NCBI GenBank assembly: GCA_002293475.1
Contig: DBDG01000017.1
Coordinates: 1 to 64,000 of the forward strand
DNA: 64,000 bases
Origin: Lachnospiraceae bacterium UBA938
GTDB taxonomy: Bacteria; Bacillota; Clostridia; Lachnospirales; Lachnospiraceae
Reading direction: 5' to 3'
The position numbers and the translations under genes were made by a program. Under the pieces are notes generated by a model. That model worked only from the letters and a program-made list of their open reading frames with translations, was not told where the DNA came from and did not search any database. Positions 44,001 through 54,600 of the stretch are shown in pieces. Numbering within the stretch: position 1 is the first letter of the stretch; the number at the start of each line of letters is the position of its first letter.

Positions 44001-45164
44001 ACCGGTCCGGTACAGCCGTCTTAACGAATCTCCTTCCGCCGGCACCGTTAAGAATGATTTTCCGGATAATTCTTCATTCCTGTAGTATCCCAGTGTCATA
44101 TATCTGGTCTCTATCCATATTTCACCCTCTTCACCGGCATCACATTCTTGGTATGCTTGATTCATGATATGGACAGCCGCCCCATCCATCGGTTTACCTA
44201 TCGGGATGTTTTTCTTATTTACGTCGGCCGGCATTATCTCATACCATGTTTTTACCATTGTCGTTTCCGATGGCCCATATAAGTTCACCAGCTGGATTCG
44301 TTCCCCCTCTTTTTCATACCATCCTTTCAGAGTACCCGGCTGGATTCGCTCTCCCGCCATCAAAACATACTGAAGTTCCGGATATCTCTCTCTTCCCTCT
44401 CTGGCTTCGTCAATCAGCCTGAACAGGGTAGGGGTACAGTGCACCACGGTAACTTTCGCTTCTTCTATCCAATTGCCTAACTGTCCTGCATCCAAGATAA
44501 TCTCTCTTTTCTCCGGAATGCAGATAGTCCCGCCAAAACACAGCGGAACAAAGATGTCGCGCATAACGGCATCAAAACCGGGGGAGGTCAGCTGGCTGAC
44601 CCGTAAAATACCGTCTTTTTCAAGATAATTCCCCTCCCAGTTGACAAAATGCAGGAGACTCTCGTTTTTCCCCAATATTGCCTTAGGATTGCCGCTGGTT
44701 CCTGAGGTAAAGAAGATATAGATGGGATCATCCGCTTCATAGGCACCGTTCTTTCCTAGCAGCTTCTGTCCTTCGTCCGGTATGGCCAGGATGACTTTTC
44801 CGGTAGGCGGCAACAGGCTGCTTGCTCTTTCCGCGTTCTTTTTATCGGCAATGATATACTCTAATCCGCTGTATTGCGCCATTGCTTTAAGTCTTGTGTC
44901 CGGCGAGTTACTGTCTAAAGGAACAAATAAGCCGCGGGCTTTCAATATCCCGATCATGGCTTCCACCATTTCTACCTTATCGTCAGACAGGATTCCGATC
45001 GGCGTCTTTTCTGCCGTTTTCTCCCTACAAAGCCGGTTTTTAAACATCTCCGATCTTTGATCAACCTCACTATAGGTAATCCGTTTATTCCCGTATTCGA
45101 TCGCCGTCCTGTTTTGGTATTTTACTAATGCTCCCAGTAGTTTCTCCTGTATGGTTTTTTCCAT
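41052..45164 (-). CDS. NRPS, A domain interrupted by PP-loop ATPase, then PCP-C
   Basis: A 1370-residue synthetase. A domain: FFTSGTSGNPKA at 151, NLYGPSETT near 290, YRTGDYGR, VKIRGNRIELAGIE. Between this and the A10 end (MNRNGKVDYRAL near 820) lies an insert of about 335 residues (443-778). It has a zinc-ribbon start CCLCG...CNVC from 447, the PP-loop YSGGKDST at 508-515, CKGC near 582 and CSSNC near 702. The insert resembles N-type ATP pyrophosphatases (sugar amidotransferase/AANH types). Ser879 marks the PCP and HHIAGDG at 1054 the C domain. The pocket reads D-A-R-H-L-A-L-M-V-K, which I cannot match. Confidence 0.85.
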   Translation of the reverse strand: MEKTIQEKLLGALVKYQNRTAIEYGNKRITYSEVDQRSEMFKNRLCREKTAEKTPIGILSDDKVEMVEAMIGILKARGLFVPLDSNSPDTRLKAMAQYSGLEYIIADKKNAERASSLLPPTGKVILAIPDEGQKLLGKNGAYEADDPIYIFFTSGTSGNPKAILGKNESLLHFVNWEGNYLEKDGILRVSQLTSPGFDAVMRDIFVPLCFGGTICIPEKREIILDAGQLGNWIEEAKVTVVHCTPTLFRLIDEAREGRERYPELQYVLMAGERIQPGTLKGWYEKEGERIQLVNLYGPSETTMVKTWYEIMPADVNKKNIPIGKPMDGAAVHIMNQAYQECDAGEEGEIWIETRYMTLGYYRNEELSGKSFLTVPAEGDSLRRLYRTGDYGRVLPDGNLEYLGRKDRQVKIRGNRIELAGIEEVLLSYPGIREGLIHVEDEEEARHCCLCGLTSQYDGVSIGEDGICNVCNEYKEYQGLTDEYFRTIDELAPKLKQTPGSQYDCILLYSGGKDSTYALCRLVEMGVKVLAFVFDNGYISEAAFKNIDRVVSECGVDCVIQTQEDMNKVFLAGLKEEYSVCKGCFKVLTTLSTRYAYENHIPIIINGLSRGQIFDVRLYDILKQGKINNVAEIEEKILEQRYLYHAKQDYVTQMLSKGMELERDVIEKTEIVDFYRYTDVTKEEIQDFLKSRSDYWRQPQDTGSCSSNCRVNDVGIYVQRKEKGYDNYTFPNSWEVRLGHIELEQSKRELEEEINHEKVAEIMKEIGYEENPVKEESKKNIIAYYVADTSIKENDVYEFLKERLAAYEVPSGIRQIGKIPMNRNGKVDYRALPKIGAMYRKKESAYLDEIEIKLAAIWSEILQTDQFDRTDNFLAIGGHSLKVMTMISMIYEQFEVDMPLETVFNDAVISKLAEYIRTHAGSAKEEIVRIPESASYKLSFQQIGLYMEEQLNSLATGNNNAMLIKINGRLEVKRLETALRKLVYRHEILRMSFGISGDEIVQYVHEQIPFDLSVVTEEDCDISTYIKPFDLTKAPLIRTTLFMNRQGTKLLIDYHHIAGDGLSAMIMVSELADLYADKPLDELAIQYKDFASWQFKQRTEMDLTEKRKYWQDVFEGFNPQKGKWDRHDPDEKDVYKGADKDLNIEDEALFNRLNQLAVKHKMTLFMVYLAAFGIVYSKYTASEDVVIGTPLHGREQEKLQKLIGTMTNGVPLRSYPSGAKTFAQYAEEIKGVLIGAINNQQYYLSEIVQDLTDSNYLLKSYLFDTVFTMFVLEEEVTKSDGIEFEYENDITTVETQKMRVIVRILPEKVRVKIKYAEDYLEEAMVSRMIEDYHAVLDMVSRNDMIKIADISLAAAVTVAADSSKTDVDFNF

Positions 45165-45184
45165 GATTATACCCTGCTTTCCTC

Positions 45185-47074
45185 TTAAATTATTGATCCT
45201 TGCATGCCGAACTGATCGAGTAATATGTTAAAGGTTAAAACAATAATCAGAATATCGTCATCATATGGCACATTGAGCTTAAAATCTGCCTGGGCATATT
45301 GTTTTTTATATGCCTCAACCGTGTCCGGATTGAAGACTCCCTGTCTTTTTATCTGTTCATAGGATAACATATCCATGATATACTCTTGCTTAAGCCTTAA
45401 CAGATCGCTGCTCCCAGGTGCTACAAAGGCAAATTTGGAACGGTTTACAATTTCCTTAGGCACGGTTTTTTCGGCAATCTTTTTAACTATATACTTTTCC
45501 TTATAGTTCCTCAGCTTCATGTCCGTCGGCAATTTTCTGGTAAATTCTATTACATCTTTATCTAAAAATGGATAACGCGCCTCTACTGAATTGGCAAGGG
45601 CCATCCGGTCGCCGTGATCGGTCAGCAGATGATCCCCCATCCTCAGCTTGAAGTCTATATAAGATCTTTTATTAAATACATTGATACCTCTTATTCTCTC
45701 TTTATTGATCAGGGGATGGCGGAAACAGTTAAAATCATCATATCGGGAATTGACTTTATCAGAATACAGGATTCGGATTTTCCTTGCATATTCATAGTGA
45801 TATTTCTCATATAGAAAAATCTCATCCCCCCAAAGCTGCTTTCTTATTTCTCTTTCATCGGCGTCAATAGTACTGGCGGACGTCAGGGTGGCTTGCTTTG
45901 CTTTTAAGCAGTCAAACCGGTATCCTATGTAGCCGCCAAACAATTCATCAGCGCCTTCGCCGGTAAGAACTACCTTCACATGATCGGAGCGCACCTGCTC
46001 AGACAAGGCTAATGAAGCCGTGTTATAGCTTTCTTTTAAGGCTGTTTCCGAATGATAGACGGCTTTTTTCAGTCTTGCTACGATGCCGTTTATGTCAAAC
46101 GGGATCTCATGATGGACTGAATTAAGATGCTGGGCCATCAGCCGCTGATACTTGCCTTCGGAAAAGGTTTTGTCAGTAAAATTGATTGAATATGAATTCC
46201 GCTCCAGGTTTTTATTGTTTTGGTGTATCTTACCGGCAATTAAAGCAGAATCTAAACCGCCGCTCAGATAGAATCCCACCGGTACATCTGCCTGAAGCCT
46301 TTTTTCTACCGCTTCCGTTAACAGTTCATCTAGACGCTCGATATAGTATTCTTCTTTGCCCTCTTTTTGTCCCTCTTCGTCCTTATCGTAAATCAGATCC
46401 CAATATTCTTTATTGACTATCCCGTGATCTTTGTCCACCACAAGGAAATGACCAGGCTCCAAGCTCCGGATATTCTTAAACAGGGTTCTCGGGCTGGCGA
46501 TGCCAGGGAAATTCATAACCTGATCCAGCCCGGTAAGATCAATTTCCTTTTTTACATAGGGGTGCTGAAAAATGGACTTGATTTCAGAAGCAAATATAAA
46601 CATCTTATCAACAACCGTATAATAAAAAGGGGCAATGCCAACGTGGTCCCTTGCACAGATAAGTTTCTTATTCCGGCAGTCATACAGGGCGAAGGCAAAT
46701 TGTCCATTCAAACTGCTGATAAAATCGAGGCCATATTCTTCATAGAGGTGAAGGATCACTTCCACGTCACAACGGGTACGAAATACATGGTCTTTTTGCA
46801 ACAGCTCTCTCTTTAACTCCTTATAATTAAATATTTCTCCGTTACATATCATGAAAACAGTATGATCCTCATTGCTCATCGGCTGATAGCCGCCTTCCAG
46901 GTCGATAATGCTTAATCTTGTAAATCCCAGTCCGATATTTTCATCCATGAAATAGCGGATATCGTCAGGCCCGCGGTGTTTTAAAGTGTCTGCCATGCTC
47001 ATCAATATGTTGATTTTATTCTGGGGGAACCGGTTTTCCCCTTTTAGATCGAAATAGCCGCATATACCGCACAT
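45185..47074 (-). CDS. asnB: Glutamine-hydrolysing asparagine synthetase
   Basis: A 629-residue AsnB-type enzyme. The N terminus MCGICGYF has the catalytic Cys2 of the class II glutaminase domain. The synthetase domain has the PP-loop GFYLSGGLDSALIAG near residue 265 and LTGEGADELFGGY near 375. It makes Asn from Asp, Gln and ATP. Lying inside the NRPS operon, 13 bases from the PKS gene and 20 from the NRPS gene, it probably supplies asparagine for the Asn-type adenylation domain. Amidation of an intermediate is the alternative. Confidence 0.9.
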   Translation of the reverse strand: MCGICGYFDLKGENRFPQNKINILMSMADTLKHRGPDDIRYFMDENIGLGFTRLSIIDLEGGYQPMSNEDHTVFMICNGEIFNYKELKRELLQKDHVFRTRCDVEVILHLYEEYGLDFISSLNGQFAFALYDCRNKKLICARDHVGIAPFYYTVVDKMFIFASEIKSIFQHPYVKKEIDLTGLDQVMNFPGIASPRTLFKNIRSLEPGHFLVVDKDHGIVNKEYWDLIYDKDEEGQKEGKEEYYIERLDELLTEAVEKRLQADVPVGFYLSGGLDSALIAGKIHQNNKNLERNSYSINFTDKTFSEGKYQRLMAQHLNSVHHEIPFDINGIVARLKKAVYHSETALKESYNTASLALSEQVRSDHVKVVLTGEGADELFGGYIGYRFDCLKAKQATLTSASTIDADEREIRKQLWGDEIFLYEKYHYEYARKIRILYSDKVNSRYDDFNCFRHPLINKERIRGINVFNKRSYIDFKLRMGDHLLTDHGDRMALANSVEARYPFLDKDVIEFTRKLPTDMKLRNYKEKYIVKKIAEKTVPKEIVNRSKFAFVAPGSSDLLRLKQEYIMDMLSYEQIKRQGVFNPDTVEAYKKQYAQADFKLNVPYDDDILIIVLTFNILLDQFGMQGSII

Positions 47075-47087
47075 ATGATCTTCTCCT

Positions 47088-50000
47088 TCATCGATTGTTT
47101 TTATCCAGCAGAAGTCTTGCTTCGCTTACTTGTATCTTTCCGCTTTCCAGGTCAGACAATATATCAGTTATCTCTTTAAGTCTATCGCTATCTTGATCTA
47201 TTGACTGGCTGCTAATGTACTGCGCCATCTCCTTTATGGATGGATAGCTGAATATATCAGACGCCCTTACTTTACCCGGATATTTCTGATCCACCGCCTT
47301 CATCAGGGCAATAGCCTGAATCGAGTCACCGCCAAGATTTAAAAAGCTCTCATAAACATCAATGTCTTCGATACCCAAGATACGGTTCCAGATTGCAAGC
47401 AGATTCTTTTCTATCCTAGGGCCGCTGCCAGTCAGAGTCCTCGGTGCCTTAGCCGCTTTGCTTTGCAAGTGTTTTAGCATCTCCTTATCAAACTGGTAGC
47501 CCGTCTTTTCATATATAGGCTTTAGTTTCTCGTAGTCTACTTTTCCGATGATCAGATTGCTATGCTTACTCAGCAAGGCTCTTTGAAAGAATTCCACCCC
47601 CGCAGCAACCGGCAGCATCTTAAAAATATTGACATCCTTCTGCCCGCTCTCATGCGCCATCCCTGCCCCGCTCCAAGGAGCCCAGTTGATCGACAAATAC
47701 CTTTTGGTCTTATTATTTTGTAACGCCCTGGCTGCATCCAGGAACGAATTGGCCGCCGCATAAGCTCCCTGGCCCAGATAGCCATACAAAGAAGATATGG
47801 ACGAAAAATTAACCACAAAATCCATTTCGTCGTCTTGGGTGATGTCAGCCAATATCTGAGTGCCGTGCACCTTGGGCTTAAGCACCTTGGCGAATTGCTC
47901 TTTAGTTACATTCTTGAGCAGGGCATCATCCGATATCCCGGCGGCATGGACGATGCCGTTTATTCTCCCGAAACGGCTGCGCAGCTCATGAAAAACCTGA
48001 CCGACAGCAACCGGGTCGGCTACATCGGCTTGGTAATAAAAGATGCCGGCTCCAGTATCTCTTATCTTGTAAAACAGATCACGTTCTTTGGATGCGCCGA
48101 AGTCTCGCCTGCCGATCAATGCGATGTTTGCCGCGCCTGCTGCGCCAATGCACTCTGCGATGCGGATGCCAAGCCCGCCCATGCCTCCGGTGATAACATA
48201 TGCCCCGTCTTTACGGATCATATCGGAAAAATCTGCCGCCGCCGGCAATTCAGCCGGTTCCATTCTCTCACGATAGAAGCGCCCGTTTCTATAGGCTATA
48301 TAGGGTATCTGGCTTTTAGAGCAGATAGTTTCTACGATATGTCCGGGCGCATGTGCAGTATTAAGACCATCTATATCAATTACCCGGCAATATAGACCGG
48401 GGATTTCATTAGCAATCACTTTTACCAGGCCGTTTATGCAGGCATGATAAGGATTTACCGGATCATCTTCGGTGACATGTTTCATAAAATCACTTACCAC
48501 CACTAGCTCTAACCCTTGCAACATGGTAACCTGTGCTGCCGCTTTCGCTATGTTGAGCAGGCTGTAAATCCCCCTTTTCAATGAATATTCCGGTGTTTCA
48601 ACCTCCCCGTTGCTTAACGACAATAGATGCACAATACTGATGTTCCCGTTTGCGCACAGTGCCGCTATCTCATCATAGTCTGCTACATACGGCATTGCTT
48701 CCGTATCATGTCCTTTGGCTTTTATGCCCTCACAGATTCGGGCGGCTTTCCTGTTTTGAGGATCAAAGATCAAAACCTGCCTTACAATATTGTCATCCTT
48801 TATCTGAGCTTTTGGCTCAATTATCTCTTGCTCAATTATCTTTTGCTCAATATAACAAATCTTATAACTGTAACAATCCTTAACTCCCGTTACAGCCGGG
48901 CTGCTGATCCTTTTCGCTGTAAAATCCTCTATTCGGGCAATTGTCTTCCCTTCTTTGCTGAATAAAACCAGATCACAGGAAAGCAGGTTCTCCTCATCCT
49001 TTACTGCCACGTTATAAATAAAACTGTACAGTACGTGCTCTGTTCTTAAAAACACTTTGAGAGAACCGTAATGAAACGGTAAGTATATCTCTTCTTTCAT
49101 ATTCTGCGTAACGGTATTTATGGCCATGTCATAGACGGAAGGATGGATATAATACTCATCCAGATCACTCTGATACTCTTCCGGCAATTCCAATTTTAAA
49201 AGATATTCCTGGTTATTGCCGTAAACCTCTTGCACCAGCTTTGTCCACCGGTTTCCCAGAACAATCTGCTCCTTTGGGGGGCCGTAGCCTTCTATTCCGA
49301 TTTTATCTAGGCATCTTGCCCGGATTTCCGCAAACGAAGCGGCTGATCCGACGGCACCGGCACGTATTTCTCCTTCACAATAAATCATTTTCCATGTTTC
49401 GCATGTGATACTTTCACGCGAATATCCGCTTCCTATGACGAAAGCATAAGCGTCGCCTTTTTTCTTCATTACAGTCTGGACTTTTACTCCGGCGTCCGGG
49501 TCAGATGTGGATAAAGAAGTTAAGAACGCGATATTTTTAAGCTCAAATGCTCCATTTGTTAGCGACAGGTTGGCTTTTTGCTGAATTCTTTGTAACCCTT
49601 CTCTGGCCATTTCCAGAAAGCAGGTTCCCGGAACGATATAGCGGTCAAATATCTTATGCTCGCTGAGCACCCAATGTCTGCCGACGCTGAATTCGGTATG
49701 GAAACAATACCATTCTGCCGTTTCATCCATATCCGCTGAATCAATCAGCGGATGACGGTTTTCCTGAATTTCCAGCCAGCAGCGTTTCTTTTCAAACACA
49801 TAGGTGGGCAGATGGATTCTTTTGAATGTTTCTTGCCGGTACATAATATCCCAGTCGATGTCCGCACCTTTAACATAAAGGCGGGCAAGTTCGTATAGCT
49901 CATCTGTACCGGAATACCTTTCGATAAGTTCCCGGGCCAGCCGATCATATGCTTGTTTTTCGGACGATGTTATCTCATCCGGTTTCTGATCCTCCCTTTT

Positions 50001-51647
50001 CCGGGAAAGAACTGTATGGGTTCCATATAATGCCGATTCGGGCAAGTGATCCGGCGTGCTGTCCAGACAGACCGCCGCCAATGCCAGCTTTAATTCTTCT
50101 AAAGAATGGGCTATGACTGCTAACCGGTGCCGGTAATGACCGCGGCCGGTATTCATTGTATAACAGACATCGTCAATATCTGTTTCAGGAAAATCAGAAA
50201 TATACTCCTTTATGTGATCCGCCAGCCTTAAAAGCCCTTCTTTCTTTACGGCGGAAACCGTAAATATCCGGGGCAGCCGGGACAGTGTCCGGCTATGGTC
50301 TTCCGGCTCCTGAGGGCTTTCTTCTAAAACAACGTGGCTGTTTGTCCCGCTCAGCCCGAAAGAACTGACGCCGCACTTCCTAGGCAAGCAATCGGTTTCC
50401 CATGGCGATAAGCGGCTGTTAACATACACCGCAGAGGTTTCAAATTCTATGTTTCTATTTGGCAGGCGGAAATGAATACTAGGCGGTATCTGCCGGTTCT
50501 TAAGTGCTAGAACGGATTTTACCAGCGAGGCTAGGCCGGATACATTATCCAGATGCGAGAGATTCGTCTTTACGGAACCGATGCCGCAAAACTGCTTCTT
50601 ATCGGTATAATGGCCGAATGCCCGGTTGATTCCCTGAATCTCTACCGGATCTCCCAATTTTGTCCCCGTTCCGTGCGCTTCAATGTAGGAAATATCGTCA
50701 GGCAAGATACCGGCGTCCCCCCATGCGCCGCGGATTACCTCCTCTTGGGCGCTCACATTAGGAGCCGTTATGCCCACGGAGGAACCGTCTTGATTGATAC
50801 AGCTCCCTTTTATCACTGCATAAATACTGTCCCGGTCTTTCACTGCTTTATCATAGCGCTTTATCACTATGGCGATGCTGCCTTCCCCGAATATTGCCCC
50901 GTCTGAGTCGTCATCAAAGGTGCGTATTCTTTCTTCTTCTGATTCCAGCCCCAGCAATTCATCCGTATACACCGGGCAAAAAGCGATTCTTACCCCTCCT
51001 GCTATGGCAATGTCGATTTCATTACTACGCAGGCTTCGGCATGCCAGATGAAGGGCGACCAGGGAAGAAGAACACTCGGTGTTTATTATCATGCTAGGAC
51101 CCTTCAAATTCAGAATATAAGAAATCCGCGAGGCTACTACCGAGCTTAAATTACCCGTTTCTGCATAAGGGAGCATTCTTTTATCTACTTCCTTGATATA
51201 TTGATAATATTCTCTCCCGGGAGTAAATCCCACATAAACACCGGTATTGCTTCCGGCCAGTTTGTTGCCGCCGTAGCCGGAATCCTCCAAGGCTTTCCAC
51301 GCACTTTGCAGGAAAATACGCTGGTTAGGATCCATTAGTTTAGCCTCATGATAAGGAATCTTGAAAAACTCATAATCAAATTTATCGATCTCTTCCAGGT
51401 ATCCGCCTTTGGCAAATCTGGTTTTCTGATTATCTTCCCCCTTATATCTTAGATAAGCGCGAATATCCTTCTGCCTGCCCGCCGGCATCACGCCGACACA
51501 ATCCCGCGATTTTTTCAGGTTACGCCAAAACCCGTCCAAGCTATCCGCTTTCGGAAGATTTATATCTATTCCAATAATGGCGATATCCCGTATTGATACT
51601 TCTTCTATTTGTTCCAATACTCCGTCATCTATATCGAATTTAAGCAT
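47088..51647 (-). CDS. Trans-AT PKS module, KS-DH-KR-ACP
   Basis: A 1519-residue polyketide synthase. KS 15-450: Cys192 in NTECSSSLVAL, EAHGTGTKLGDP, KTNLSHLDN. No AT domain follows; a post-KS linker leads to a dehydratase. DH from about 640: His664 in HKIFDRYIVPG, where the usual Gly is Asp, and the second motif HPSVYDMAIN has Asn for Gln. KR from about 1140: VITGGMGGLG, HAAGISDD (B-type SDD), Tyr1296 in QGAYAAAN. ACP: Ser1442 in LGGDSIQAI. It needs the free-standing AT encoded upstream. The DH variants leave open whether the product keeps its hydroxyl. Confidence 0.88.
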   Translation of the reverse strand: MLKFDIDDGVLEQIEEVSIRDIAIIGIDINLPKADSLDGFWRNLKKSRDCVGVMPAGRQKDIRAYLRYKGEDNQKTRFAKGGYLEEIDKFDYEFFKIPYHEAKLMDPNQRIFLQSAWKALEDSGYGGNKLAGSNTGVYVGFTPGREYYQYIKEVDKRMLPYAETGNLSSVVASRISYILNLKGPSMIINTECSSSLVALHLACRSLRSNEIDIAIAGGVRIAFCPVYTDELLGLESEEERIRTFDDDSDGAIFGEGSIAIVIKRYDKAVKDRDSIYAVIKGSCINQDGSSVGITAPNVSAQEEVIRGAWGDAGILPDDISYIEAHGTGTKLGDPVEIQGINRAFGHYTDKKQFCGIGSVKTNLSHLDNVSGLASLVKSVLALKNRQIPPSIHFRLPNRNIEFETSAVYVNSRLSPWETDCLPRKCGVSSFGLSGTNSHVVLEESPQEPEDHSRTLSRLPRIFTVSAVKKEGLLRLADHIKEYISDFPETDIDDVCYTMNTGRGHYRHRLAVIAHSLEELKLALAAVCLDSTPDHLPESALYGTHTVLSRKREDQKPDEITSSEKQAYDRLARELIERYSGTDELYELARLYVKGADIDWDIMYRQETFKRIHLPTYVFEKKRCWLEIQENRHPLIDSADMDETAEWYCFHTEFSVGRHWVLSEHKIFDRYIVPGTCFLEMAREGLQRIQQKANLSLTNGAFELKNIAFLTSLSTSDPDAGVKVQTVMKKKGDAYAFVIGSGYSRESITCETWKMIYCEGEIRAGAVGSAASFAEIRARCLDKIGIEGYGPPKEQIVLGNRWTKLVQEVYGNNQEYLLKLELPEEYQSDLDEYYIHPSVYDMAINTVTQNMKEEIYLPFHYGSLKVFLRTEHVLYSFIYNVAVKDEENLLSCDLVLFSKEGKTIARIEDFTAKRISSPAVTGVKDCYSYKICYIEQKIIEQEIIEPKAQIKDDNIVRQVLIFDPQNRKAARICEGIKAKGHDTEAMPYVADYDEIAALCANGNISIVHLLSLSNGEVETPEYSLKRGIYSLLNIAKAAAQVTMLQGLELVVVSDFMKHVTEDDPVNPYHACINGLVKVIANEIPGLYCRVIDIDGLNTAHAPGHIVETICSKSQIPYIAYRNGRFYRERMEPAELPAAADFSDMIRKDGAYVITGGMGGLGIRIAECIGAAGAANIALIGRRDFGASKERDLFYKIRDTGAGIFYYQADVADPVAVGQVFHELRSRFGRINGIVHAAGISDDALLKNVTKEQFAKVLKPKVHGTQILADITQDDEMDFVVNFSSISSLYGYLGQGAYAAANSFLDAARALQNNKTKRYLSINWAPWSGAGMAHESGQKDVNIFKMLPVAAGVEFFQRALLSKHSNLIIGKVDYEKLKPIYEKTGYQFDKEMLKHLQSKAAKAPRTLTGSGPRIEKNLLAIWNRILGIEDIDVYESFLNLGGDSIQAIALMKAVDQKYPGKVRASDIFSYPSIKEMAQYISSQSIDQDSDRLKEITDILSDLESGKIQVSEARLLLDKNNR

Positions 51648-51671
51648 AATGCCGTAACGCTCCCTTCCTGT

Positions 51672-54600
51672 TTATTGGCCGACGGCCTTAATCATCTGTA
51701 TATAATAGGACAGCAATTTCTTCATGCTGTCACGAGATAATCTTTCGCTATATTCCATATTGATTTTAACCGAGCTGGCGGCGGTGGCGGTTTCAATGAC
51801 AATATCACATACGGAGAGAAGCGACTCTTTGATATGCCCGTTCAGGAAAAGAATTCTGATATTGTTTCCTTTTAAAGGCAGAGCCCGCTTTTTCATATTG
51901 ATTGCCGTCTCTTTATAACCGGATGAAAGTTTTTGTTCCACTTCTTGCAAGAAAGCTGCCATCGCCTCTGAATCTTCTATCTTTTTCTCCCGTTCAAAAT
52001 TAAGGATAGAGATCATATTGTCATCCGGCAGATTGGTATATAGGGTAAAGGCGTTTTCTTCTGAAATCTCATAAACACAGGCCGCCAAGCTGGTGAACAA
52101 ACGCTTTTGACTCCACTCGCCTTCTAACATATAAGAAAGGGCGGCATGTCCGCCGGAATGTTGTCCCTTCGCCATAAATGCCGCTGATACACAAACCCTT
52201 CCGGTAAATCCTTCCTGATGGCTGCCGGGTTTTGTGCTTAACAGCCCTGCCAATTTTATGATGGTGCTGTTTTCAAAGAAATCCGCAATACTTATTTCCC
52301 AGCCAAATTCTTTTTTTAACTTTGCCTGTAATTTAACCAACAGAACCGAATCTCCGCCGATGTCAAAAAAGTTATCGTCCAGTCCGATTTGCTCGGTACC
52401 GAGAACCTCTTCCCATACAGCCAAAATCCTTTTTTCGATATCGCCTGACGCTTCTTTTTTAACCGTAGCAGACGTTTTCCGGGAACCGGGCTTCGGCAGG
52501 CGCTTTTTATCCACCTTTTCGTTAGCGGTAAGGGGCATCTTAGCAAGACTTAAGAAAAACTTCGGTATCATATAAGGGGGGAGCCTGGTTTTAAGAAACT
52601 GTTTTACTGCCAGCAAATCAATATCTGCTTTTCCGGTCACGTACGCACACAAGTAACTGCCGCTTTCTTCTTCCCATTTAAGGACTGCTGCCCGCTGGAT
52701 CCCGGCATATTCCATTAAGACCGTTTCAATCCCGCCAAGCTCAATGCGATGTCCGTTCAGTTTAACCTGATTGTCATTCCTCCCGATCAGTTCAATGTCC
52801 CCGTCCACATTCCATCTTGCCATATCGCCTGTCCGATATATTTTCTCCTGACTGTCATACGGGCTGATGACAAACCGCTCTTCTGTAAGCTCCTTATTGT
52901 TTATATAACCTCTGGCTAGGCCCCTGCCGCCGATGTACAATTCTCCTGCGCATCCCAAGGGTCTCAGCTTACATCCCGCATCCATAATATAAAAACTGGT
53001 GTTGTGTATCGGCCTTCCGACGGTAATATCTTCGGTGACGATCTCCTTCACCGCTGACCAGATCGTCGTCTCGGAAGGACCATACATATTAAAAATCTTA
53101 TTTTTGTATACTTTTCTCAGCCGTTTATATAAGGCATTTTCCAGTTTTTCACCACCTATTAACAGCATTTTGATCTGTGAAAGCATGGCTTCACAGTTAT
53201 CATGCTCCAGTATCATCGCCATTCGGGAAGGAGTGGCTTGGATGATTTCCACCTGGTTTTCCACAATGAGACGTTCCAATAAAAAGATATCTTTTTGCTG
53301 GGCTTCGTCCGCTAATACACATTCCAGTCCTAAGGCCATCGCGCATATTGATTCCAGTCCCCAGATATCAAATGAAACGGTGGTTAAGGCTAAAATACGC
53401 TGTCCTTCTATAAGCCCAAGCAACTGTTTCATGCTTATAGTAAAGTTATATAAACTCTTATGCTCTATCATTACCCCCTTGGGTTTCCCGGTAGATCCGG
53501 AAGTGTAGATAATATAAGCCAATGAATCTCCGGTATATTTATAAGCCCCTGTAAAATCCTCCGGCCCATTCACACCTTCATCTATATTGATGAGCGGATA
53601 TTGTTTTATTTCCGTAGGCAGGCCGGAAATTATCCGGCTTTCCGTCAGGATCATATCGGCATGGCTGTCCTTTAGCATATAGCCAAGCTGCTCCGCCGGC
53701 ATGCCCGGGTCAAGCGGCAGATATGCCGCACCTGATCTTAGGATCGCAATCATCCCCACCGGCAGGTTTACGGTTCTGTTCAGCATAAATGCGATCACCT
53801 TATGCCTGGCTGCTCCATATCGCTGTAATGCTGCGGCAACCTTGCGGGATCTTTGCTCTAGTTCCTTATAGGACATATGCCTGTCATTGCATCTAATGGC
53901 TGTATTTTCATTATTTCTTTTCGATACATCTTCATATCGGCTGATTATCGTTTCTTCCTGCCAGACAGCTTGCTCACCTTGCCCATATTCTTTTATGAGC
54001 CTGCTTTCTTCTGATCCGGAAAGTGAAATCAGCTTTTCCAGTTTCATGTCCGGATGGTCTATGACCTGTTTCAGCAGCACTTTGTAATTGTCCAGCATGA
54101 ATTGCATGAAGATATGTTCATACCTTCCGCCATCGAAAGATAGATTAAACAGCAAGCCTTCGTCGGTCTCCTCGGCATCCATGATAATGTCCAAGGTTGC
54201 TGTATTGATATCATATTCACATTCTTCTATGTGCCAATCACCATATGTAAGAGCCTGGGACTTCAGATTGCTATGAAACGCAAACAGAACATTGAATATA
54301 GAATCATTGGGCAGGATGTTCTGAAAAGGATAGTCCTGATTCTCATATGCCTTGGCACAAGTCTCTTTGACCTCTTCTAAGAACCCTTTAAAGTAACTAT
54401 TCGGACGCACTTTTATTTTCAGGGCCAGCAGATTGATGAAATTGCCGATGATATCCTGGGTCTGTCTATGATTACGGCCGGCAACCGGGCTGCCGATGAC
54501 TACTTCTTCCTGCCCGGTATACCGGGATATCAATATGCCATATATGGATAACAGGGTCATAAAAACAGTTGCCTTACTTTGTAAGGCAATGTGTTTTAGC

